Shown here: positions 33,281-41,924 of the stretch, in pieces | Layout: every line of letters starts with the position of its first letter | Position numbering within the stretch: the stretch's first letter is position 1 | Source: Nitrospira sp. | GTDB lineage: Bacteria > Nitrospirota > Nitrospiria > Nitrospirales > Nitrospiraceae | Length of the DNA stretch: 64,000 nucleotides | Assembly: GCA_024998625.1 (NCBI GenBank) | Contig: JACOEL010000008.1 | Location: forward strand, 62,001-126,000 | Direction of reading: 5' to 3' | Made by a program: the position numbers and the translations under genes | Notes under the pieces: model-generated | Database searches by the model: none | Told to the model about the DNA's origin: nothing | The model's input: only the letters and a program-made list of their open reading frames with translations

Positions 33281-34768
33281 CTACTTTTCAGGCCTCAGTT
33301 GCGGGAAGAGGACGACATCTCGGATCGAAGACTGATTGGTGAAGAGCATGACCAACCGATCGATGCCGATGCCTTCGCCCGCAGTCGGCGGCATGCCGTA
33401 TTCGAGAGCACGCAGGAAGTCTTCATCGACGCGGTGAGCTTCCTCGTCTCCGGCTGCGTGTTTCGCCGCCTGAGCCTCGAAGCGCTCGCGCTGATCGAGC
33501 GGATCGTTTAACTCGGAGAAGGCATTGGCGATTTCACGCCCCGCGATGTAGAGCTCGAACCGGTCGGTGAGTGACGGATCGGAGTCTTTCCTACGCGCGA
33601 GCGGGGAAATTTCGATCGGGTAGTCGGTGATGAACGTCGGCTGTTGGAGGCGCGGCTCGACGGTTTCTTCGAAGATCTCATTGAGGATATTCACCAGTGA
33701 TTCCTTGGGAGAGACTTCGACACCGAGGCGTTGGGCCGCCGCAAGGGCCTCATTACGATTCGTGAGGACGGAGGGTGGCAGGCTATTCGCCTCCAGAATC
33801 GATTGGTGATACGACCATCGGCGCCACGGCGATCCCAGATTGATCTGTGTGCCCTGGTAGTCGATCGTGGTGGTGTCGAGAATGTCCTGGGCCAACCGGA
33901 CGAAGAGCTCCTCGGTCAGCACGATTAAGTCGTGGTAGTCGGCGTAGGAAACGTAAAACTCCAACATGGTGAATTCGGGATTGTGAATCGTCGAGATGCC
34001 TTCGTTTCGGAAATTCCGGTTGATCTCGAACACGCGCGGGAGGCCGCCGACGATCAGCCGCTTGAGATAAAGTTCCGGTGCAATGCGCAGATAGAGCTCG
34101 GCACCCAGGGCATTGTGATGGGTGACGAAGGGTTTTGCGGCGGCGCCGCCGGGAATCGGATGCATCATCGGCGTTTCGACTTCGAGAAAGCCGCGTTCGA
34201 TCAGAAACGCGCGGATCCCGGACACGATGCGACTGCGTAGCGCGAATATCTGGTGTACCTGCGGATTGGCAATGAGATCGACGTAGCGCTGCCGATATCG
34301 GGTTTCGACATCGGTGAGGCCGTGCCATTTCTCCGGCAGGGGGCGGAGCGCTTTGCTCAGAAACGTAAGTGTCTTCACCTCAACGGTAAACTCGTTGGTC
34401 TTGGTGCGGAACAAGACGCCCGTCACTCCGATCCAGTCACCGAGATCCAGTCCCTCGGAAATCTGGTGCGCCTGCTCGCCCAGCGTGTCCTTTTTCAGAT
34501 ACACCTGCAGGCGGTCGGATCCGTCTTGCAGGACTGCAAAGGCGGCTTTCCCGAACCGGCGTAGTCCGACGATGCGGCCGGCGATGGTGCAGCCGATCTG
34601 CTCCTGCTCGAGCACGTCCTTGGTTTTTTCACCGTGCAGGCGCGTGAGTTGTCCGGCCCGGTCCTTCACTTCAAAGCGCGTGCCATATGGAGCCACCCCA
34701 AGTTGCCGAAGGTGGTCGAGTTTCTTGATGCGTTGTTGGCGTTGATCGTTCAGTTCATCCATGATCAC
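33281..34768 (-). CDS. lysS: Lysyl-tRNA synthetase (class II)
   Basis: Charges tRNA-Lys. It has 495 residues if the GTG at 34768 is used, or 493 from the ATG at 34762; the two are in frame and neither has a clear ribosome site. The N-terminal OB fold binds the anticodon (RIVGLRRFGKAAFAVLQDGS). Class II motif 1 (FLIERGFLEVETPMMHPIPG), motif 2 (VFEINRNFRNEGISTIHNPE) and motif 3 (GMPPTAGEGIGIDRLVMLFT) are intact. It lies between prfB and lolC in the minus-strand operon. Confidence 0.97.
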   Translation of the reverse strand: MIMDELNDQRQQRIKKLDHLRQLGVAPYGTRFEVKDRAGQLTRLHGEKTKDVLEQEQIGCTIAGRIVGLRRFGKAAFAVLQDGSDRLQVYLKKDTLGEQAHQISEGLDLGDWIGVTGVLFRTKTNEFTVEVKTLTFLSKALRPLPEKWHGLTDVETRYRQRYVDLIANPQVHQIFALRSRIVSGIRAFLIERGFLEVETPMMHPIPGGAAAKPFVTHHNALGAELYLRIAPELYLKRLIVGGLPRVFEINRNFRNEGISTIHNPEFTMLEFYVSYADYHDLIVLTEELFVRLAQDILDTTTIDYQGTQINLGSPWRRWSYHQSILEANSLPPSVLTNRNEALAAAQRLGVEVSPKESLVNILNEIFEETVEPRLQQPTFITDYPIEISPLARRKDSDPSLTDRFELYIAGREIANAFSELNDPLDQRERFEAQAAKHAAGDEEAHRVDEDFLRALEYGMPPTAGEGIGIDRLVMLFTNQSSIRDVVLFPQLRPEK

Positions 34769-34863
34769 ATGGAGCGTATGGCTACTGGCGAATAGCTGAT
34801 GGTCCGGAACAGGTTCCGTTTCCTGCTATCTGCTCTAAGCCATAGGCTATCAGCTCCCTTTCT
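34769..34863. repeat. Short intergenic inverted repeat between prfB and lysS
   Basis: AATAGCTGATGG (34791-34802) and CCATAGGCTATCAGCT (34840-34855) are imperfect complements, giving a weak hairpin in the 95-base gap. It may be a degenerate copy of an intergenic repeat or simply spacer. No terminator T-run is seen. Confidence 0.35.
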
Positions 34864-36007
34864 TTACAGGTCGTCGTCCTTCATGGCGACCGGCTCCGGG
34901 GTTTTCCCGCCGGTCAGTTTTCTCTGGAGATAGGCTTCGATGAACCCGTCCAGCTCACCATCCATGACGGCAGAGACCTGGCCGACTTCGTATCCCGTTC
35001 GATGGTCTTTGACCATCTGGTAGGGCTGGAACACATAGGACCGGATCTGGCTGCCCCAGGCGATGTCTTTCTTTTCGCCGACAATGGCATTGAACTCGGC
35101 TTCCTTCTTCCGTTGCTCCACCTCAAAAAGGCGCGCTTTCAAAATTTTCATGGCGCCGTTGCGATTTTGCAGTTGCGACCGCTCGTTCTGACATTGCACC
35201 ACGATGCCTGTTGGAATGTGGGTGATGCGGATGGCGGTTTCGACCTTGTTCACATTCTGTCCTCCGGCACCCCCGGCTCGAAACGTATCGACCCGGAGGT
35301 CTTTGTCGTCGATCACCACCTGCACATCGTCCTCGAGTTCGGGATACACAAATACCGACGCGAAGGACGTATGCCGACGTTTGTTGGCGTCGAACGGGGA
35401 GATTCGCACAAGGCGATGCACGCCGGCTTCGGCTTTGAGATAGCCGTAGGCATAGGGCCCGCTGACGGACAGCGTCGCGCTCTTAATGCCGGCTTCATCT
35501 CCTGCGAGCAGATCCAACGTCTCCACCTTAAATCCTTTTTGCTCGGCCCATCGCACATACATCCGGAGCAGCATCTGCGCCCAGTCCTGCGACTCGGTTC
35601 CGCCGGCTCCGGGATGGATCGCGAAGATGGCATTGCTCGAGTCCAATTCGCCTGAGAGCAGCAATTCGATGCGGAATTGGGCGACGGCTTTTTCGAATGG
35701 TTCGAGTTCGGCCAGGAGTTCCTGCTCCAGCCCGGCATCGCCGGATTCCAACGCCAGTTCGAGGAGCGCCTCGATGTCGTTCTGCCGGCGTTCGGTCTCC
35801 CGCCAGCGGGTCAGTTCCCGATCGAGGGCGGCCTTGCGGCGGTTCACCTTGGCGGCCGCCTGCGTATCTTTCCAGAAATCAGGCTGGGAGGTTTTGACTT
35901 CGATGTCGTTGAGTTCAGCGGTCATCCGAGCCAGGTCAAAGATGCCCCCGTAGTTGAGCCAACTGTTCGCCGAGGGTACGCACACGGGTTCGGACATCAT
36001 CTAACAT
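34864..36007 (-). CDS. prfB: Peptide chain release factor 2, with programmed +1 frameshift
   Basis: Recognises UGA and UAA stop codons and triggers peptide release. The gene is in two frames. Codons 1-23 run from the ATG at 36007 ([12 protein letters not shown]) to CTT at 35941-35939, followed by an in-frame TGA. Skipping one base (35938) continues at GAC with [15 protein letters not shown] to the stop at 34864, giving 380 residues. The body has the RF2 anticodon-like tripeptide SPF ([12 protein letters not shown]) and the catalytic GGQ ([12 protein letters not shown]). A continuous frame from 36000 exists but encodes an unrelated N-terminus ([17 protein letters not shown]). The gene follows lnt by 18 bases. 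Confidence 0.95.
35935..35950 (-). promoter_or_regulatory. prfB programmed +1 frameshift site
   Basis: The minus strand reads CGGGGGCATCTTTGAC: an internal Shine-Dalgarno-like GGGGG, a three-base spacer, the slippery CTT, the in-frame stop TGA and the following C. This is the classical RF2 autoregulation signal. When RF2 is scarce the ribosome pauses at UGA and slips forward, making more RF2. Confidence 0.93.
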
Positions 36008-36025
36008 GGCACGGTCCTTTCTCTG

Positions 36026-37660
36026 TCAGGCTGGTCGCCCGGCTGGTTCACCACCGGCGGGTTCTGTGTCGTGTGAGAAGTAGCCGGTCAGGCACAAAAG
36101 CGCGATGAGTATAGCACAGGCATACGCGAAGAGATCACCGTATTGCGAGTAAAAGGTCTGTTGGTGGCTGATGGCAATCGTTCCTCTGAGCGCTTCCTGC
36201 GTGAAGAGCGGTGACTGTTGCACGACACGCCCGTAGGGGTCGATGAATCCGGAGATGCCGGTGTTGGCCGCTCGCGCGAAGGCGACATGATTTTCCACGG
36301 CACGAAAGACCACCATGCCGAAATGTTGATAGGGGGCCGACGAGGGGCCAAACCAGGCATCGTTCGTGACCGTGACCATGAAATCGGCTCCGTTCGCCGC
36401 AAACTGCCGCACGAGGTTGGGGAAGATCACTTCGTAACAAATGACGACGCCGAACTTCACGTGGAAATCGGTGAGGGTAGCCGCGGGCGCCACGGGCGGG
36501 GTCTTCTCGCGGGGCTTGAACATCAACAACGTCGATCCCGGTCCGGCTTCGAAGTCACCGATGCCTTCGACGAGTTTGTCCAGGAAGAACAGGAACGAAT
36601 TGTGGAACGGAATGTATTCGCCGAAGGGAACCAGATGTTGTTTGTCGTAGCGACCGAGGATCTGGCCGTCGGTGGCAAGCAGGTAGGCGCTGTTGAGCAG
36701 GAACGGGCGGCCGTCCGGATGGCGTCGCAATGCGGGACTGCCGAACAGCAGCGGGGCACCGGCGCGGCGAGCCATGTCGTTCACGACCGCGCGGTACTGC
36801 GGTTCCATTTCAAAGACAAAGGGCGTGGCGGCTTCCGGCCAGACGATGAGATCCAGATTGTCGCCGAGTCCCGCCGTGAGCCGATCGTAGCGCGCCATCG
36901 TCTCCTGGCGAAATGCCACATCCCATTTCTGCGCCTGTTCCACATTCGGTTGTACGACTCCCACCGACAACGTGCGGGTCGGGACATGCTGGGCGGAAGA
37001 CAAGAGGGTGGTGCCATAAAACAGGGCGACGCCGAATCCGGCAGTAGCCGCGACCGACGAGGGCCAGGGAAACGAACGAATCTGAAATCCGCGATAGGCC
37101 TTGAAACCCCAGATAATTGTTTCGGCCAGCGCGGCGTTGACCAGCACGAGGAGGAAGGAGACGCCGTACACCCCGAAATGGTCGGCCAGTTGGATGATCG
37201 GGAGCCATTGGTATTGGGAATATCCGAACAGCGCCCAGGGTAAGCCGGAGAGAAAGTAGGTCCGGATCAGTTCCAGTGTCACCCAGAGAAAAGGCGCGGG
37301 CAGGAATCCAAGGGTCGGGAACGCCGTCCGGATCCACGAAAGTCCGCCTGCGTAGACGGCCATGTAGAGTCCGAGGTAAACCGTGAGCAACAACATCACC
37401 AGGGTGGCGATCGGGAACGGGACCTTCCCGTAGACATTCATGGCGGTAATGACCCAGAACATGGAACCAGTGAAGGCCAGCGTGCCGGACAGCCAGCCGA
37501 TCCGGAACGCGCGTCCTGGCGACAGATATTCCACGGCAATGTGTAGCGGTACCAGCGCGAACCAAGCCACCATGCCGAGGTCGAACGCGGGGAAGGAGAG
37601 GGGATAGAGAAGACCGCTCGCGCAGGCAAGCAGGATGAGGCGTGCGCGGGAGATGGTCAT
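36026..37660 (-). CDS. lnt: Apolipoprotein N-acyltransferase
   Basis: Inner-membrane enzyme that adds the third acyl chain to the N-terminal Cys of lipoproteins. From the ATG at 37660 the product is 544 residues; an ATG at 37696 would add 12. Six or more N-terminal helices (ARLILLACASGLLYPLSFPA; FPIATLVMLLLTVYLGLYMA) precede the nitrilase domain. Its catalytic Glu, Lys and Cys are visible in IVWPEAATPF, GRYDKQHLVPFGEYIPF and GVVICYEVIFP. A last helix (YACAILIALLCLTGYF) closes the protein. It heads the operon lnt-prfB-lysS-lolC-lolD. Confidence 0.95.
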   Translation of the reverse strand: MTISRARLILLACASGLLYPLSFPAFDLGMVAWFALVPLHIAVEYLSPGRAFRIGWLSGTLAFTGSMFWVITAMNVYGKVPFPIATLVMLLLTVYLGLYMAVYAGGLSWIRTAFPTLGFLPAPFLWVTLELIRTYFLSGLPWALFGYSQYQWLPIIQLADHFGVYGVSFLLVLVNAALAETIIWGFKAYRGFQIRSFPWPSSVAATAGFGVALFYGTTLLSSAQHVPTRTLSVGVVQPNVEQAQKWDVAFRQETMARYDRLTAGLGDNLDLIVWPEAATPFVFEMEPQYRAVVNDMARRAGAPLLFGSPALRRHPDGRPFLLNSAYLLATDGQILGRYDKQHLVPFGEYIPFHNSFLFFLDKLVEGIGDFEAGPGSTLLMFKPREKTPPVAPAATLTDFHVKFGVVICYEVIFPNLVRQFAANGADFMVTVTNDAWFGPSSAPYQHFGMVVFRAVENHVAFARAANTGISGFIDPYGRVVQQSPLFTQEALRGTIAISHQQTFYSQYGDLFAYACAILIALLCLTGYFSHDTEPAGGEPAGRPA

Positions 37661-37755
37661 TGACCGTAACTTAACGAAAGACCTGAAGAGATTCAACCGT
37701 GCTCTTTGACGGATGCGCTGGGGCGAGGATCACCCTAGGCTGGTCGTTCGACCGG

Positions 37756-38154
37756 TTAACGCCCCGATCGCCCGCCGAAGGCGCTGTACCTGCCTGGACT
37801 AACGGATGAGGTGGGGGGCTGTGGGTATGGAGTCGCCATACCTCTTGGTTGGAGCGGCAGTACCGGCGCCGGTGTGACCAGATTCGGCGGTGTCGGTGTT
37901 CCGAATGGTGTAACCGATCCGGGCACTCCGCCATGAGGCGAACTGAAGGTGTGTGACGGAAGGCCGGACCCGAGATGGGTGACGTCCTTGTCTCCATGCG
38001 CGTCGGAATAGATGGCGTCCCGCTCGCCCAGCGGAGTCAGGGTGCCGGTGGTTCCGTCGCGCTGCTGAAGGATCGACGACTGAGAACTCGCAATGGAAAC
38101 GGGGGCTATCAGTATCCATGCGGTCAGTAGCATCAGCAGGGTGGTGGGCGGCAT
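37756..38154 (-). CDS. Secreted Pro/Gly/Ser-rich protein
   Basis: An unrecognised 132-residue protein. The ATG at 38154 is preceded by GGAGGAGCATCCT and gives a signal peptide (TTLLMLLTAWILIAPVSIA), whereas earlier codons back to 38241 do not. The mature chain is low in complexity, rich in P, T, S and G (GSVTPFGTPTPPNLVTPAPV), with no Cys, and probably disordered. It resembles in style the secreted protein at 51225-51647. Function unknown. Confidence 0.65.
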   Translation of the reverse strand: MPPTTLLMLLTAWILIAPVSIASSQSSILQQRDGTTGTLTPLGERDAIYSDAHGDKDVTHLGSGLPSHTFSSPHGGVPGSVTPFGTPTPPNLVTPAPVLPLQPRGMATPYPQPPTSSVSPGRYSAFGGRSGR

Positions 38155-38568
38155 AGGATGCTCCTCCGGAAGATACCCACTACGATCTCTTTCCGCATTA
38201 TATCGAATGGTTATCCGCGATGGGTGAATTACCATATTCAAATATTAAATGATGCGAGAGAGTGTATGCCTGGTAAGCCGCGCCCACCCTACGTTCTTGC
38301 CGTATTGACTGGTTTTTGAGCGAGGCATAGACTAACTGGGTCATTCGATGCCACCCTCTCTGCAGGTGGTCGCATGGTCTTCCGTGGCGAACATGACCGC
38401 CGCTCTGACCAAGCCAGCCTTGTCCTGTCCTGTCCGGTCGGTCTCTCTCTTCAACGGCTTTCCGCATCAAGATCTTCTGCCCGTGCCTCGTGTTTCGCAA
38501 GGCCGGGAATACAGTTTCGTTCGTCGGATGCCCCAGCACACACCAAACACATCAAGGAGGAGCTCTCT
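38155..38568. other. AT-richer divergent intergenic region
   Basis: The 414 bases separate two divergent genes. An AT-rich patch (ATTCAAATATTAAATGATG, about 38238-38256) and the promoter candidate at 38305-38333 are the only features seen. No conserved protein frame is apparent. Confidence 0.45.
38305..38333 (+). promoter_or_regulatory. Candidate sigma-70 promoter
   Basis: TTGACT (38305-38310) and TAGACT (38328-38333) are spaced by 17 bases, with five and four consensus matches. It would serve the small gene at 38569 and the membrane protein after it, with a leader of over 200 bases. Confidence 0.45.
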
Positions 38569-38661
38569 ATGCTGAGACGACAGCGATCTGGTGCGGCTCA
38601 CATTCCGGCGCGCCGGCATCCTGCCTGTTTGCCGCGCGCTGAACTACTCGAGGCAGGATAG
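38569..38661 (+). CDS. Possible 30-residue peptide upstream of a membrane protein
   Basis: A strong ribosome site (AAGGAGGAGCTCTCT) precedes an ATG that opens a 30-codon frame rich in Arg and Ala (MLRRQRSGAAHIPARR). It ends nine bases before the next gene's start. No family is recognised. It could be a genuine small basic protein or a leader peptide that couples translation to the following gene. Confidence 0.4.
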   Translation: MLRRQRSGAAHIPARRHPACLPRAELLEAG

Positions 38662-38670
38662 GAGGATATC

Positions 38671-39615
38671 ATGGGACGAAAATATGACCTCATTGATGTC
38701 GTGGCCGCCATTGGATTGGTGGCCACGCTGTTCGGCGGGTATCTATTGGTGACGGCTGCCGACGGTTTCTGGCAGGCACCGATCGCTCCCGCCGCGAACA
38801 TGACCACCGAGACGCACGATTCTTCCACCGGCATGCAGTATCTCCAGCCCGTTCTGGGCCAAGCGATTCTTCACGATGTTTTGCTCGACCGGGAAGCTGA
38901 TGCCGCCCTCTCTGCTTCCGCGATGGAGTTAAACCGGGCGGTGAGTGAGTCTCAACTGCTCTCGACGACGTTGCTGAGTCCTCTGGTGTTGGCAGAGTTG
39001 CGCGCGTTTGGGCAGGAAGCCGATCATCGTGCGCGGATGCAATATGTCATGGGCAAGTCCGTCGTCAATCAGACCCGTCGTGGGCTTGCAAGCGGAGTCC
39101 TCTCTGCCGACCAGTATGCCAGCGAATTCAACACGAACCTGATCCAGAGGGCCAAATTGATCGGGCAGCGCATGCATGATCAGTTTGAGTCGACCAGGCA
39201 GGCGACACTTGGCCGGTCGATCGTCGACGCGATTCAGGAGGAGGATCGTATGACGTCGATGGTCCAGGAGCGAATCGGTCGGGCCGTCGTTCAAGTGACA
39301 CAGGCGCAAGAAGGGTATGCGGAGGCGAAGGCGGCAGGGCAGATTCAACTTGCCAGTGCGATGAGTGCGGCCGTTCGTACGGATGCATTGGTGGATCGGT
39401 TGGCTCTGCTCGAGGAGATGCCGGCCGGACGCACGATGGTCGCATACCACTCAACTGCCACCGCCGATATTTCGCGCGGGGCCTTGGTGCTGGCCTGTCT
39501 GGGCCTGATTGCATTGTTCGTCGGCGGGTTGGCGTTCAGCAACAAGAGGGAGGCGGACAGTATTCCGCTGTGGAAGCTGGAGACTTTGCTGCAGTTGCAT
39601 CGTTCAGGCAGGTAA
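38671..39615 (+). CDS. Inner-membrane protein with large extracytoplasmic helical domain
   Basis: An unrecognised 314-residue protein. It has an N-terminal helix (DVVAAIGLVATLFGGYLLVT) and a C-terminal helix (GALVLACLGLIALFVGGLAF). The 240 residues between are mostly helical (ESQLLSTTLLSPLVLAELRA; QATLGRSIVDAIQEEDRMTS). This topology places the helical domain in the periplasm with both ends inside, a shape seen in receptor-like proteins, but no signalling domain is attached. The start follows GATAGGAGGATATC. The next gene is a 40-residue membrane peptide. Confidence 0.7.
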   Translation: MGRKYDLIDVVAAIGLVATLFGGYLLVTAADGFWQAPIAPAANMTTETHDSSTGMQYLQPVLGQAILHDVLLDREADAALSASAMELNRAVSESQLLSTTLLSPLVLAELRAFGQEADHRARMQYVMGKSVVNQTRRGLASGVLSADQYASEFNTNLIQRAKLIGQRMHDQFESTRQATLGRSIVDAIQEEDRMTSMVQERIGRAVVQVTQAQEGYAEAKAAGQIQLASAMSAAVRTDALVDRLALLEEMPAGRTMVAYHSTATADISRGALVLACLGLIALFVGGLAFSNKREADSIPLWKLETLLQLHRSGR

Positions 39616-39668
39616 CGCTGCCCCGTGGGAATTGTTCGACGATTTTCAGCGGCAAGAGGAGGTTAGAT

Positions 39669-39791
39669 ATGTCGTGGGAAAACTGGGCCGTGGCCATTGG
39701 GCTGGGCGCACTCCTCATGATGTTTTTTGTGTTGATGGAGTTGTTCTTTGCCGGTCCGCCGCAGCCATTGGATCATGGGCGAAGAAAATGA
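39669..39791 (+). CDS. Small single-span membrane protein, 40 residues
   Basis: AGAGGAGGTTAGAT precedes the ATG. The product (MSWENWAVAIGLGALLMMFF onward) is one transmembrane helix with a short polar tail ending HGRRK. It lies 53 bases after the 314-residue membrane protein and may be its small partner. No family is recognised. The strong ribosome site and clear helix are the support. Confidence 0.6.
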   Translation: MSWENWAVAIGLGALLMMFFVLMELFFAGPPQPLDHGRRK

Positions 39792-39877
39792 GGCCGTGAC
39801 GGAGACCATCGGGGAGCGAGGCGTCATCGTTGCTTCCTGTTCGATGACGGGACGGTCCGGAGCGGCTGAAGCGCGAG

Positions 39878-40219
39878 CTAGTTGAGACAGGACCAGAGTC
39901 CAGGGAGCATCACCTTGGCCATCGCCTTGAGCTCGGATTCAGATTGCGGAGGGACGCCCGAGAGGGCGATGCCGAAATCGTGGCCTTTCGACCAACGTAC
40001 CGTGGCCCGGCGGATGAGCATGGATGTCTCAGGGGTCGGCTGGATGACGATCACCACCAGCTCCATTCCCACGCTGACCTGCTCTTTCCCGCGAATACGC
40101 CCGCCTGCGGAGTTGAAGTCTTCAGTGACGCCGATGGTTTGAAATGTGCCGTTTGAATAGTAAATAGGATACTGAACGGGAATACGCCTGGCCCCGCGCT
40201 CACGATAGGCAGTGTTCAT
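39878..40219 (-). CDS. PilZ-domain protein
   Basis: A 113-residue single-domain protein of the PilZ type, usually a cyclic-di-GMP receptor. The N-terminal arginine-rich segment (RERGARRIPVQYPIYYS) and the TEDFNSAGGRIRGKEQVSVG loop correspond to the RxxxR and (D/N)xSxxG motifs; the second reads DFNSAGG, close to consensus. Barrel strands follow (MELVVIVIQPTPETSMLIRR; ATVRWSKGHDFGIAL). Its start overlaps the end of the VanZ gene by four bases, so the two are coupled. The regulated process is unknown. Confidence 0.8.
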   Translation of the reverse strand: MNTAYRERGARRIPVQYPIYYSNGTFQTIGVTEDFNSAGGRIRGKEQVSVGMELVVIVIQPTPETSMLIRRATVRWSKGHDFGIALSGVPPQSESELKAMAKVMLPGLWSCLN

Positions 40220-40680
40220 CTCGACGACGTTCCTTTCTTCAGGTGGTACAGGTTCGCTTTTCGAGCCGGCATGAACCGATCAGTCTGTGCGGAGGTGCTG
40301 TGTTGCCACAGCATCAGGGCACCGGCCATCACGGCACCCCATAGATCGTTCAAGAGATCATGAAGGGAAGCTTCGCGCCCCGGGGCCGTTCCCTGTGCCA
40401 CTTCCGTCCATAAGCCAAACACCCCAGAAAATGCGATTCCAACGAGTAGGGCAGAGCGAAGCGGCCAGCCGCGCAGGCGGAACCCAACCATAGCCAACCA
40501 GGCCAGGAGGCCATAGGTCGGCACGTGCGCCGCATCACGCCAGTCATCCGGCACAAGGTGTAGGAGCGATCCGGTGAATCCGATGCCGGGCGAAGCGACG
40601 GCAAGACCGGCCAGCAGCAACATATAGCCGGTAATTACGACGATGAGGAACATGGAGAGAGGTCCTTTCGATGAGTTCAT
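40216..40680 (-). CDS. VanZ-family membrane protein
   Basis: A 154-residue protein with about four hydrophobic helices (LIVVITGYMLLLAGLAVASP; ALLVGIAFSGVFGLWTEVAQ). The VanZ pattern is visible: an early DWRDAAHVPTYGLLAWL segment with a conserved H, then GLWTEVAQGTAPGREASLHD, with the E and the final D of the family, and LLNDLWGAVMAGALMLW. In resistance clusters VanZ gives mild teicoplanin tolerance, but most homologues have no proven role. It starts the two-gene unit with the PilZ gene. Confidence 0.82.
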   Translation of the reverse strand: MNSSKGPLSMFLIVVITGYMLLLAGLAVASPGIGFTGSLLHLVPDDWRDAAHVPTYGLLAWLAMVGFRLRGWPLRSALLVGIAFSGVFGLWTEVAQGTAPGREASLHDLLNDLWGAVMAGALMLWQHSTSAQTDRFMPARKANLYHLKKGTSSR

Positions 40681-40818
40681 CTGACCCTGCGCAGGGTACT
40701 GTGCAGGGTGCGTGAATCACCATCGGTCCTTCGGCGAAGGGACTAGTACATTGGAGGGGCGAGGAGTGTTCGGCAGGGGGATTGGCCGATGATGGTCGGG
40801 TGCCGCGAATGAGCCGAG

Positions 40819-41331
40819 TCAGGACTTTTTATCGGGTTTCTGATGTTGCCACTGTCCGGGTGTGGTTGAACAGGCCTGGTAGGCCTGCCCGAATCCAAGC
40901 ACGAGGTGGGCGTTCTCCATCCGAAGCTCCCACAAGGCAAAGTCGCTGAAATCGAACATCATGTGTGACTGGGGGAACTTTGCGAGATAACGCTGCTTCA
41001 CCGATTCATAGGCCATTTCAGTCGGAAGGAGGATTGAGGCCGTTCCCTGCAGGTTGATGCGTTGCCGCGCCAACGGGTTTTTGCCCGGTTTGTCCGGTTC
41101 GGCGAGAAACAGGCTGACACGGGCGTCTTCAAGGAGATGCTGGGTATGTAAGGCCAGCCGGCTGAGGTGAAGATACACACGGGACCAGTCGACTGCGAGC
41201 AGGAAGGGTACATGGGAGCCGAAGGGATGCCCGTTCCGTAGGGTCAGTAATACGCCTGTTCGTGTTTGTTCGGCCAACGTCCTCCACGCTGCTTCAAGAT
41301 CATCATTCGACTTGGTATCCGGCATCGACAT
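40819..41331 (-). CDS. Pyridoxamine-5'-phosphate oxidase-fold protein (HugZ-like)
   Basis: A 170-residue flavin-type split-barrel protein. It begins with a helix and the strand TRTGVLLTLRNGHPFGSHVP, typical of the HugZ/PNPOx-like group, followed by ARVSLFLAEPDKPGKNPLAR and RINLQGTASILLP. The DLEAAWRTLAEQTRTG opening and the later YLAKFPQSHMMFDFSDFALW segment are also usual. Members bind FMN, F420 or heme; the cofactor cannot be told here. It is a stand-alone gene. Confidence 0.8.
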   Translation of the reverse strand: MSMPDTKSNDDLEAAWRTLAEQTRTGVLLTLRNGHPFGSHVPFLLAVDWSRVYLHLSRLALHTQHLLEDARVSLFLAEPDKPGKNPLARQRINLQGTASILLPTEMAYESVKQRYLAKFPQSHMMFDFSDFALWELRMENAHLVLGFGQAYQACSTTPGQWQHQKPDKKS

Positions 41332-41506
41332 CGCAGTACCTCCTGATCAGCCAATTGTAGCGGCCTCCGGTGAATTGTCCAGCAATCTGAGGGGAGTGAT
41401 GTGATTCCGGCGCGCAGATCGTTCTTTGCTACGGGGTTGTCGGCAGGATAAGATGGTCCGGCAGCGGGGTGCAGACATGGTCATGCCAGGAAGGGAGACG
41501 CATACA

Positions 41507-41908
41507 ATGCGACACACGCGATGGGGAATGGCAGTGCTCGGGTTCTGTGTGCTGCTGGGCGCTACGGGGTGCGGCGGTAGGCAAGCGGAGATCAAGGAAG
41601 ACCGGTTGACGGTCGGGCGCGTACAGGGCGAGGTGAAAGTCGGCATGTCGGCCGCGCAGGTGGCCGAGCTCCTCGGGTCGCCCAATATCGTCACGACCGA
41701 CGACAAGCGCCGTGAAGTGTGGATTTACGACAAGGTGTCCACGGATCGTGTCGATACGGCGAGTTCTTCCTATGCCGGACTGATCATCCTCGGAGCCAAC
41801 TCCAGCGATCGGTCCAGTTCGCAACGTCAGCGCACCCTCACCATCATCATCAAGTACGATGAAGACAAGAAGGTCCGGGACTTTGCCTACAACTCCACCC
41901 AATTCTGA
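41507..41908 (+). CDS. OmlA/SmpA-like lipoprotein
   Basis: A 133-residue lipoprotein. From the ATG at 41507 the signal is MRHTRWGMAVLGFCVLLGAT followed by the lipid-bearing Cys; the frame is open further upstream but the signal fixes the start. The mature part has the SmpA/OmlA/BamE-like motif GEVKVGMSAAQVAELLGSPN followed by KRREVWIYDK. A Ser/Gly-rich loop (DTASSSYAGLIILGANSSDR) and a final strand follow. It may belong to the barrel-assembly or envelope-stability proteins. It is the first of four consecutive lipoprotein genes on this strand. Confidence 0.75.
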   Translation: MRHTRWGMAVLGFCVLLGATGCGGRQAEIKEDRLTVGRVQGEVKVGMSAAQVAELLGSPNIVTTDDKRREVWIYDKVSTDRVDTASSSYAGLIILGANSSDRSSSQRQRTLTIIIKYDEDKKVRDFAYNSTQF

Positions 41909-41924
41909 GAGCGCCGGTCGATTG

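Noticed and set aside
40216-40680. Glycopeptide resistance cluster because of VanZ
   Set aside because: No vanHAX or regulator genes are nearby; VanZ-family proteins are widespread and mostly unlinked to resistance.
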